A stretch of DNA of 64,000 nt. Source: Clostridium drakei. Its GTDB lineage: Bacteria > Bacillota > Clostridia > Clostridiales > Clostridiaceae. Positions 44,775 to 52,570 of this stretch are shown here, one piece after another. The notes beneath the pieces were generated by a model. It was not told the origin of the DNA and made no database searches. It saw only the letters and a program-made list of their open reading frames with translations. The stretch covers positions 62,001 to 126,000 of the forward strand of contig NZ_JIBU02000004.1 in NCBI RefSeq assembly GCF_000633595.2, in the 5' to 3' direction. The position numbers were made by a program, and so were the translations under genes. How positions within the stretch are numbered: position 1 is the stretch's first letter; the number at the start of each line of letters is the position of its first letter.

Positions 44775-46592
44775 TTATTTTTGTACATAATTTTCAATTT
44801 CTATTCCAGCCATTTTCATTAAATAAAGAGCATTTCTAGTTTTTGATATACCTCTTTGAAGCTTATAATCGAAATAAATTTTATTATCTTTATAATATTC
44901 TCTAAAATGATAATTTCTTATTTTATTATTACTTTCTTTTTCCAAATCGCCCAATTCTAAATCATGAGTAGATACTAAGCCTAATGTTTTTTCTTTACTT
45001 AAACTATTTATTAAGACTTTAGCTCCTGTATGTCTATCTAAAGAATTAGTTCCTTTAAAAATTTCATCTAATAAGAAAAATATTTTTCTTTTTTCTTTAG
45101 AAGCTTTAACAATATTCTTTATTTTTAAAAGTTCTGCATAAAAAGAAGATATATTTTTTTCTAGATTGTCACTAACCCTCATACAAGTGTATATTTCCAT
45201 TATAGAACAACAAAAACTATCAGCAAATACTGCAGCCCCCGAATAGGCTAATACTAAATTAATTCCTGAAGTTCTAAGCAGTGTGCTTTTACCAGACATA
45301 TTAGAACCTGTTATAAGTGCTACATTATATGGCTTCTTTATTATTAAATTATTACATATACCTTTCTCGCCTAATAGTGGATGTCCCATATTCCTAGCTT
45401 CAAATACTAAATCATTTTCAACAATTCTAGGAATATACCATTTAGGATGATCATAATTTATAATTGATAAACTGCTCAATTCCTCAAACTGTCCAATAGT
45501 ATTAATCCAGTTTTGTAAACTTCCTCCACATTTTTCCTTCCATTTTTCTAATGCAAACATATATTGATAATCCAATAACAATAATGTATTTATGATTATA
45601 TACATAGAATTTCTACGATCAGAAATTACATCACATAGCTTTACTAATTTCTTTATTTGTTCAGATGCTTTATATTTATCATTTATAAGCTTACTTTTTA
45701 GCTCTATTAAATATGCAGAATGAAATTTTTCTTTCTCAATTAATTTTATCATTTTATCATAGATCTTTATACTATTTTTAAATTCATAAACTACTCCCAA
45801 ACTCTTAAATCTTTGACTCGCCTTTGGAATAAGCAAAAAAAACTGAAAAACTATTAATAATAGTGGTATAGATCTAGATACACTATTAGTAACAAAATAT
45901 AATATAATCATACTAATTGTAATAGCTGGCAACACCTTAAATATTAGAACCAAATATTTATTAGTATAGATAGAATTTCTATTCTTTGCTAATTTAATCA
46001 TAGGTGATGGATCATTTATTTCTTCATTTATAATTTTTCCTTCTGCTTCAAACCTTTGTCTCCACTTAAGTTTTTTTGATAACTCTTTTATAGCCTCTTG
46101 TCTTTTTTCAATTTCTTCTACATTTTTTAAGCATGAAGAAAGCGAATCTCTTAACTTTCTTCTACCTACATAAGTATTAGCAGTATTAATCCATTGAAAA
46201 AGAGAACCCCTACCAAAAATATCTAAATCAAAGGAATAATTGTGATCTATATCTATAAATTCCTCCCCATCATCAATGAAATTCTTCCATTTACTATTAA
46301 AGCGTTTTATACAATTATCATTTATTTTGCTAAGCACTAAAGAATAATTTCTGTTTCTTTTAATTTTTCCATGTATAACAACTACAAAAACAAATAATAT
46401 TAAAAAACATAAAAATGAACTTATACTTAAATAAATATATTTTTTTGTATATAAAAATCCTGTTAATATAATTCCAACAAAAAAAATAATAAGCCTTACA
46501 GTACTCATAATACTTATAGCTCTATTTTGTCTTTTTACTAAATTTAAATAATTATTTTTTCTCTTCTCATAAAATTTTTCTCCAATTACCAC
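44775..46592 (-). CDS. Membrane-anchored MutS-family ATPase
   Basis: 605 residues from GTG at 46592, about ten bases after GGAGGAGG; the longer TTG reading at 46622 spans that site. Two membrane helices lie near residues 35-85 and a second hydrophobic pair near 215-255. The C-terminal MutS domain V ATPase has Walker A TGSNMSGKSTLLRT and Walker B FFLLDEIFKGTNSLD, then STHDLELGDLE. The MutS mismatch-recognition domain is absent. Such short membrane-linked MutS homologues are widespread in Firmicutes but their role is not settled. First gene of the crr-lplA-lipA transcription unit. Confidence 0.82.
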   Translation of the reverse strand: MVIGEKFYEKRKNNYLNLVKRQNRAISIMSTVRLIIFFVGIILTGFLYTKKYIYLSISSFLCFLILFVFVVVIHGKIKRNRNYSLVLSKINDNCIKRFNSKWKNFIDDGEEFIDIDHNYSFDLDIFGRGSLFQWINTANTYVGRRKLRDSLSSCLKNVEEIEKRQEAIKELSKKLKWRQRFEAEGKIINEEINDPSPMIKLAKNRNSIYTNKYLVLIFKVLPAITISMIILYFVTNSVSRSIPLLLIVFQFFLLIPKASQRFKSLGVVYEFKNSIKIYDKMIKLIEKEKFHSAYLIELKSKLINDKYKASEQIKKLVKLCDVISDRRNSMYIIINTLLLLDYQYMFALEKWKEKCGGSLQNWINTIGQFEELSSLSIINYDHPKWYIPRIVENDLVFEARNMGHPLLGEKGICNNLIIKKPYNVALITGSNMSGKSTLLRTSGINLVLAYSGAAVFADSFCCSIMEIYTCMRVSDNLEKNISSFYAELLKIKNIVKASKEKRKIFFLLDEIFKGTNSLDRHTGAKVLINSLSKEKTLGLVSTHDLELGDLEKESNNKIRNYHFREYYKDNKIYFDYKLQRGISKTRNALYLMKMAGIEIENYVQK

Positions 46593-46809
46593 TAAACATT
46601 TTCCTCCTCCTATGGAAGCCAATATATTTTTGTTTTTTAATCATATAAGGCTATCACACCTTTATATTCTATTTATATAACTAAATTCCCTTTATTTTTG
46701 TGTTAATTTAACTTTATTATGTCTCATGCATACCTATTTATTTTACAGCAAACCATATAAATATTATTATTGACAATTTCACACATACATTTCATTGTAT
46801 TATAACTTT

Positions 46810-46825
46810 AGTAACATTTGTTACT
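46810..46825 (+). promoter_or_regulatory. Palindromic operator, possible HcpR/FNR-type site
   Basis: AGTAACATTTGTTACT is a perfect 7-bp inverted repeat with a two-base centre and contains GTAAC-N4-GTTAC, a pattern I recall as predicted for clostridial HcpR regulators. A consensus -10, TATAAT, lies at 46847-46852. If transcription starts at 46859, the palindrome centre is at -41.5, the class II activator position. Confidence 0.55.
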
Positions 46826-46899
46826 GATTTATAATATATATTTACATATAATAAAAGATATCAAATTAAAGTTTAAAATAATAATTCAGGAGGTTAGTT

Positions 46900-47547
46900 A
46901 TGAGTTTGTTTTTAGGAAAAATTCACTATTGGTTATTTGATAAAATAAAATGGTTTGAAGGTTTAGAAAGTGAAATAGTAAACTTTGCTGAAGCTAAAAA
47001 TTTACCTGTAGACAATTGGAAAGAGGAGATATATAAAAATTTTGGTTATCCTATTGAAGATAAACCTCTAGAAGATATGATAGATACATCAAATATACAT
47101 GGATGGCTTCAAGATAAAATTTCAAAATCAGAAGGAAGGCATGCAGCATGGATTACCAAAATACTAAGTTCCTCACAAGAATATAAAGAGGATCTAATAA
47201 ATATATTTGAAAACCAAGGTAATGAATTAGGAACTAAATATAGAGAAAATATGATTCCTAATACACCAGAAGAAATTTATAATATTATAAATGATTTTAT
47301 TCTAGAAGGTATGCCTTGTGATAGAGTTTCAGAAGAATTAGAAAATAATTCTGAGCTCTATATGTGGAAAACAAATCTTTGTCTTCATAGTAAATACTGG
47401 GACAGTGTTCATGGAGATGTAAATAACTTTTATATCCTTAGAGATGTATGGATAGAATCCTTTGTAAAAGCTTTAAATAGCAACTTTTTATATAGTGTAA
47501 TTATAGTTAACAATAAAAGAGTTCAACAAATCAAAAAAATTTCTTAA
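46900..47547 (+). CDS. Hypothetical protein co-transcribed with a hemerythrin
   Basis: 215 residues, soluble, with no signal peptide or membrane helix. It is rich in Trp, Glu and Asn, with segments such as IHYWLFDKIKWFEGLESEIV, HGWLQDKISKSEGRHAAW and LYMWKTNLCLHSKYWDS. I do not recognise a family. AGGAGG precedes the ATG. It lies 15 bases before the hemerythrin gene and behind the palindromic operator at 46810, so both proteins probably act in the same response to oxygen or nitric oxide (inference). Confidence 0.75.
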   Translation: MSLFLGKIHYWLFDKIKWFEGLESEIVNFAEAKNLPVDNWKEEIYKNFGYPIEDKPLEDMIDTSNIHGWLQDKISKSEGRHAAWITKILSSSQEYKEDLINIFENQGNELGTKYRENMIPNTPEEIYNIINDFILEGMPCDRVSEELENNSELYMWKTNLCLHSKYWDSVHGDVNNFYILRDVWIESFVKALNSNFLYSVIIVNNKRVQQIKKIS

Positions 47548-47562
47548 TAAGGAAGTGATTTT

Positions 47563-48123
47563 ATGAATGCTCTAGAAATAATGGTTGCAGAACATTCAAA
47601 TATTAAAAGAATGCTTAAAATAGTAAGAAAATATTGCTATAAAGTATTAAAAAATGAAGCTTTAGATTACAATGATTTCTATAAAATAATAGATTTTGTT
47701 AGAAATTATGCAGATAAGCATCATCATAGTAAAGAAGAAAATATATTATTTGATATTTTAAGTAATCAGTTTGGAGAAAAAATTAAAAATGGTCCTATAA
47801 TGGGAATGTTGGTAGAACATGACTTAGGTAGACTATATATGACAAACTTGGAAAATGCACTAAAGCGATTAGAAACTGGAAAAGAAGATGCAAAACTAGA
47901 CATAATTGCAAACTCAATTTCCTATACAGATTTGCTAACTCGACATATAGAACGTGAAGATACAGCCTTATACAAATTTGCAGAACGTTCTCTATCAGAA
48001 GAAAACACAAAAATACTAAATGAAAAATCTGAAGAAGTTGAAAAAAATGCTGCTTTAAATAGTATACAAGATAAATATCAAAAACTTATTGATGAACTAG
48101 AAAGAAAGCTTGATGTTATCTAA
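47563..48123 (+). CDS. Hemerythrin-domain protein
   Basis: 186 residues forming a four-helix bundle with the di-iron ligand pattern: MVAEHSNIKRML (His), DKHHHSKEENILF (His, His, Glu), LVEHDLGR (His) and RHIEREDTALY (His, Glu). The cytoplasmic HHxKEE type resembles proteins that handle O2, peroxide or NO, such as the DnrN/YtfE relatives, although the N-terminal ScdA-like domain is absent. Second gene of the unit starting at 46900, followed by a strong terminator. Confidence 0.9.
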   Translation: MNALEIMVAEHSNIKRMLKIVRKYCYKVLKNEALDYNDFYKIIDFVRNYADKHHHSKEENILFDILSNQFGEKIKNGPIMGMLVEHDLGRLYMTNLENALKRLETGKEDAKLDIIANSISYTDLLTRHIEREDTALYKFAERSLSEENTKILNEKSEEVEKNAALNSIQDKYQKLIDELERKLDVI

Positions 48124-48130
48124 AATAATA

Positions 48131-48157
48131 CGACACAACTTTTCAAAAGTTGTGTCG
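48131..48157. terminator. Bidirectional terminator
   Basis: Perfect stem CGACACAACT/AGTTGTGTCG extended by TTT/AAA pairs, followed by CAATATTTTTATTT on the plus strand. It separates the hemerythrin gene from the convergent nucleotidase gene. Confidence 0.85.
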
Positions 48158-48169
48158 CAATATTTTTAT

Positions 48170-51100
48170 TTAGTTTCCTATACCTGCTGGTAATTTAGTT
48201 TGTCCTCCAAGTAGTATTACAATACTATTAGGATTGGTATTACTGTTAATATAATCCGTAGTTGCTTTTGGAACATTATTATATACTAACATTATTGGAG
48301 AAGAACTTTGTGCTGCTAATGCAGAACCTGACAATCCATCTGCAAATTCAGTACCAGTTGTACCATCTCCTAATGCTACAAACATTTTATCCAATTTTAA
48401 ATCATTTTGGAACTCTTTCATTACTGCCACATTTGTTTCAAACCTATTACTGCCTCCAAGTCTTACTGCATTCTTAGATAAAACTTTATCTAAAGAATTC
48501 TCTACCGATTTATTAACTGCACCATCTAATCCAATTATATAAAAATCCTTTGCCTTATTTTCATTAATGTATGCAGCTACACTATCTGGAAGTCTATTGC
48601 CTTCTGTTAAGAGTATTGGCATTCCTTTTGATGCAGCCACTGATGATACTGATAGAGCATCAGGATAATTGTATCCATTAACAAAAATAGCTTTATCCTT
48701 AATTCCTACTTCTTTTGCAATATTGACAGAAGTTTCAAATCTATCTTTTCCATATATTCTCTTAACTTCTGGTTTAGCCTTTAAATTATTTTGTATATTG
48801 CCTTCTATTTCTTTAGATACAGAACCTTCACCACCAACAATTATTACATGTTTCACATTTAATCTTTCTAATTCAGCTTTTGAAGATTCAGGAAGTTTAT
48901 TCTGTTGTGTCAATAATATTGGTGCATTAAATTTTTTAGCCATTGGTGCTGCACAAAGAGCATCCGCAAAAGCTTCACCACTGGCAATTATTGCATATTC
49001 AGAACCTTTATCCCATCCATTTTTAGAAATATTAGCTGCAGTTTCATATCTATCAGCGCCCTTTATTGTTTGTACTGTAAATGGATATATTGGAGTAGTA
49101 CTTAATTTCCAATTCTTATCTACAGTTGGTGTAATAGTTTTATTTTCTTGAATATAGTTAGTCATCATATTTCTAACTTGACCATCATCTCCTAAAGCCT
49201 TAGCTGAATCATACATTACTATAGATGTATCTCCAGGTTTTAAGCCAGCTGCAGCCATAAAACCTCCGCCACCGTTAAACCTATAGTTATTTATAGCTAC
49301 TGTAAATTCATCTGTGTCCTTTACTGGTACCCCATTAAACTTTAAGTTCTTAATTCTGTTTACTGATTTAACTTCTCCTGTTTTAGAATCTACTGTACAT
49401 GCCGGTTGTGTTAAATCAACATCATAAGTTGCTCCATATAATTGATCTAGATTGTAGTCTGGAACATTTAAAGCTTTATCCTTACTTACAGCATCATTAG
49501 GATTGTTTACCTGCTGATAGTATCTTGCAGAAAACTCCATCCACTTTTTAAGCTGTGCTCCATTCATTTTTATTCCATATAGGAAATTTTCAAATACATA
49601 TACTCCCATTATATTTTGAATTGTTATATCTCCTTTTGGGATATATGCACTTTCACTTAAAGGTGCTGCTATAGACAATTGAGTTCCTGCTCCCTTTTGT
49701 TGTACCTTGTTTATTAAGTCCATAATAGCTGTTGGCTCCATTGTTTGCCCCTTGCCTGGAAACTCTCCTGATGATTGTCCAATTACTGTTGCCATATATT
49801 TTAAAGTTGTATCCTCATAAGGCTGTGCTAATTTAGTTATAGCTTCATCTGCTGCAATTTTGTCATCCATAGGTACTGTTTTAGCATTGATTGTTCCAAT
49901 AGTTCCATTTGCATTTACATTTATATCCAATTGTGAAACATATTGTCCTGATTTTGCTGGTTCAGTAACAGGAACAACTTTCCCAGAAGGATTCTTCAAT
50001 GTAAGATCACTGGATATATTTTTGTGAGCATGTCCGCATATTATAGCATCTATACCATTTACACTTGTTGCCAAGGCTTTTACTTGATTTTCAGGTATTG
50101 TATCCGTAGCTGTTTCTTCTCCACTATGGATAGTAACTATTACTAAATCTGCCTTCTCATCATTTCTTAATATTGGAACCCACTTTTTAGCTTCATCCAC
50201 TGGATCATTAAATTTTAATCCATTGTAGTTAGATGCATTTTCCCAATTAGGAATACACTTAGTTGTTAATCCTAATATACCAACTTTAACATTTTTTCCA
50301 TTTACATTAAGAGTTTTTGTAATATAAGGTTTTACAAAGTCTGAATTATCAGAAGTTTTATAAGTATTTGCTGATAATACATTTATATTTTCTTTTTGAG
50401 CATCTTTAATTACCCTATTTAAAACCTCTAACCCATAATTGAATTCATGATTACCAAGTGTCCATGAATCATATTTCATAGCCCCCATCACCTTCATCAT
50501 TGGATATTCTGACTTTGTATCTACTTTATCATAATAATAAGATAATGGTGTTCCTTGAATAGTATCACCAGAATCCACAAGCATTACATTTGGATTTGCA
50601 TTTCTTAAGTTATTTACATAAGTTGAAACTTTAGCTAGTCCTAAATTTGCAGCTTTTCCTGTGCTGTAATCTATAGGATATATACTTCCATGAATGTCTG
50701 AAGTTCCTACTATTGATATTTGTGAAGCTCCATTAGTAGTTATTCTCTTATCCATTGAAGCTATTATGCCCTTATTTGCTTTTATATTTTCAATTAATGA
50801 ATCTCTTACAAGTATATGCGTATCATTATAAGTTTCTTTAACTGATGGCTCATTAAATACAACAAAGCCGTCTCCTCCTGTTGCCATAAAATCATTAGTA
50901 GCAACCTTCAAGGTTTCTTTATCAGAAATAGCTGTTCCATCTGCCTTTTTTATATCTATTACTCTATTTCCAGATGGTTTTTTTGAATCATAAGTAACCT
51001 TAAGTCCAGACATTTGAACTCCAACTCCATTATCTGCAAAGGCTTCTTCAAATACCTTTGTTAACTGAGCTTTATTCATCTTTACTGTAGTTACTACATT

Positions 51101-52327
51101 ATCAAAAGGCATTAAGTAAAATATTGTTCCAACTGTTATGTCACCTTTTGGTATATCAACTCTTATGCCTCCATTATTTTGTAGTCCAACATCTGCATTT
51201 CCTTTATTTTTTATAATATCCGCTGTCCAATTTCCCAAATAAGATTCTCCAAAAGGAGCTGTATCTTGTTTTCTAGTTAAATCTTTATCTGTCTTGCCTA
51301 CAACTTCATTAAATGTTGAGCCAACTTGCTTTTTAGCATCAGCTACTATAGACAATGCATTAGCATCAGTGATTGGATTTTTTGCTTTGTATCCATTATC
51401 TTTATTATTATCTAATGCTATATAACTTGTAGTTGGATTTATAAATGATACTTTTCCTGAAGATTCTACAGACATTTTCAAATCTATAAAACCTTTTGCT
51501 TGTGCTTTACCTATCACAACTGGTATGCCTGTTTTACTAATAGCTTGTACAGCAGTATGTGAATGTCCCCCTAACACTGCATCTACATTGGAAAGCTTGT
51601 CTGCTATGTCAAAAACTTTACCTGTTTTACAATCTTGATTGCTTCCTTCATGCATAAGTGCTAAAACTACATCTGCCTTTTTATTATCTTTAATGTCCTT
51701 AGCTAAACTATTTATCTCATTTAAAGGATCTGTAAACTTATAATTTGCTACATTACTTGGAAGAACTATTCCTGGTGTTTCTGTAGTTATTGCACCTATA
51801 ACCGCAATTTTTACTCCATCTTTATTTATAATTTTATATGGCTCAAAAACTCTTTCTCCAGTATTTTTATTATAAAGATTTGAACATACAATTGAATACT
51901 TGGAATCTTTCATTGTAGTGTTTATAATTTTGTCTAATCCCCAATCAAATTCATGATTTCCAAGAGCTGTTACTTCCATTCCAATACTGCTCATTAATTT
52001 TTGCACAGGAACTCCAAATAAAACATTTGACATTGGTGAACCTTGATACAAGTCTCCTCCTCCAAGGATCAGCGTTCTATTTGGATTTGCATTTTTAATA
52101 TTGTTAATATTTTTAGCAAGTACTGCTCCTGCAGGTAATGGAGGTGTGCTTGCATCCTCTAATGCACCATGAAAATCTGTAATTTCAATTAAATCAAATA
52201 ATTTACCAGATTCACTTGCTTTAGCATTTGTAAAAGCAGTTGGTGTTAAAAGTGATACTACCATTAGTACTGTCATCACCAAGGATGTAAACTTCTTGTT
52301 TTTAAAAGCTCTTAACAAAATTATCAT
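48170..52327 (-). CDS. Secreted tandem 5'-nucleotidase with three cell-wall-binding (CWB2) repeats
   Basis: 1385 residues. A signal peptide (1-38, ending near NAKASES) precedes two complete UshA-like units. Unit 1 (about 40-560) has DFHGALED, GGGDLYQGSPM, GNHEFDWG and GGHSHT. Unit 2 (about 565-1100) has SDIHGSIYP, DSGDTIQGTPL, GNHEFNYG and CGHAHK. Both carry the metallophosphatase motifs and 5'-nucleotidase C domains. Three CWB2 repeats (about 1105-1385) each open with a DRYET/DRFET/NRFET motif and would bind the secondary wall polymer. It likely scavenges phosphate and nucleosides from nucleotides outside the cell. Confidence 0.95.
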   Translation of the reverse strand: MIILLRAFKNKKFTSLVMTVLMVVSLLTPTAFTNAKASESGKLFDLIEITDFHGALEDASTPPLPAGAVLAKNINNIKNANPNRTLILGGGDLYQGSPMSNVLFGVPVQKLMSSIGMEVTALGNHEFDWGLDKIINTTMKDSKYSIVCSNLYNKNTGERVFEPYKIINKDGVKIAVIGAITTETPGIVLPSNVANYKFTDPLNEINSLAKDIKDNKKADVVLALMHEGSNQDCKTGKVFDIADKLSNVDAVLGGHSHTAVQAISKTGIPVVIGKAQAKGFIDLKMSVESSGKVSFINPTTSYIALDNNKDNGYKAKNPITDANALSIVADAKKQVGSTFNEVVGKTDKDLTRKQDTAPFGESYLGNWTADIIKNKGNADVGLQNNGGIRVDIPKGDITVGTIFYLMPFDNVVTTVKMNKAQLTKVFEEAFADNGVGVQMSGLKVTYDSKKPSGNRVIDIKKADGTAISDKETLKVATNDFMATGGDGFVVFNEPSVKETYNDTHILVRDSLIENIKANKGIIASMDKRITTNGASQISIVGTSDIHGSIYPIDYSTGKAANLGLAKVSTYVNNLRNANPNVMLVDSGDTIQGTPLSYYYDKVDTKSEYPMMKVMGAMKYDSWTLGNHEFNYGLEVLNRVIKDAQKENINVLSANTYKTSDNSDFVKPYITKTLNVNGKNVKVGILGLTTKCIPNWENASNYNGLKFNDPVDEAKKWVPILRNDEKADLVIVTIHSGEETATDTIPENQVKALATSVNGIDAIICGHAHKNISSDLTLKNPSGKVVPVTEPAKSGQYVSQLDINVNANGTIGTINAKTVPMDDKIAADEAITKLAQPYEDTTLKYMATVIGQSSGEFPGKGQTMEPTAIMDLINKVQQKGAGTQLSIAAPLSESAYIPKGDITIQNIMGVYVFENFLYGIKMNGAQLKKWMEFSARYYQQVNNPNDAVSKDKALNVPDYNLDQLYGATYDVDLTQPACTVDSKTGEVKSVNRIKNLKFNGVPVKDTDEFTVAINNYRFNGGGGFMAAAGLKPGDTSIVMYDSAKALGDDGQVRNMMTNYIQENKTITPTVDKNWKLSTTPIYPFTVQTIKGADRYETAANISKNGWDKGSEYAIIASGEAFADALCAAPMAKKFNAPILLTQQNKLPESSKAELERLNVKHVIIVGGEGSVSKEIEGNIQNNLKAKPEVKRIYGKDRFETSVNIAKEVGIKDKAIFVNGYNYPDALSVSSVAASKGMPILLTEGNRLPDSVAAYINENKAKDFYIIGLDGAVNKSVENSLDKVLSKNAVRLGGSNRFETNVAVMKEFQNDLKLDKMFVALGDGTTGTEFADGLSGSALAAQSSSPIMLVYNNVPKATTDYINSNTNPNSIVILLGGQTKLPAGIGN

Positions 52328-52378
52328 CTACCTTCCTTTAAAATTTAAAACCTATTGGAAATATATTCATATATAAAA

Positions 52379-52407
52379 ATTATATAACAATGTGAATTTT
52401 TTGTAAA
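52379..52407 (-). promoter_or_regulatory. Sigma-A promoter of the nucleotidase gene
   Basis: Minus strand TTTACA (52402-52407), 17 bases and TATAAT (52379-52384). Leader of about 45 bases to the ATG at 52327. Confidence 0.7.
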
Positions 52408-52525
52408 TTGGTAACCGAATGTTTATAAAAATAAAATTTAACTTAAAATTACTTTAATTCTCATGTTGATACATGTATGTAAGTGTAATATACTTTAAAG
52501 AAAACGTCATAATTTTAGGAAAGAG

Positions 52526-52570
52526 GTGAACATTAAAGTAGATTTAACATCTATTTTTTATCAATTATGA
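52526..52570 (+). CDS. Possible 14-codon leader peptide coupled to the hybrid kinase
   Basis: GTG at 52526 follows AGGA by five bases and reads VNIKVDLTSIFYQL to a TGA that overlaps the kinase start as ATGA. The kinase ATG has no Shine-Dalgarno site of its own at normal distance, so coupled translation through this short frame would explain its expression. No conservation data are available. Confidence 0.35.
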   Translation: MNIKVDLTSIFYQL

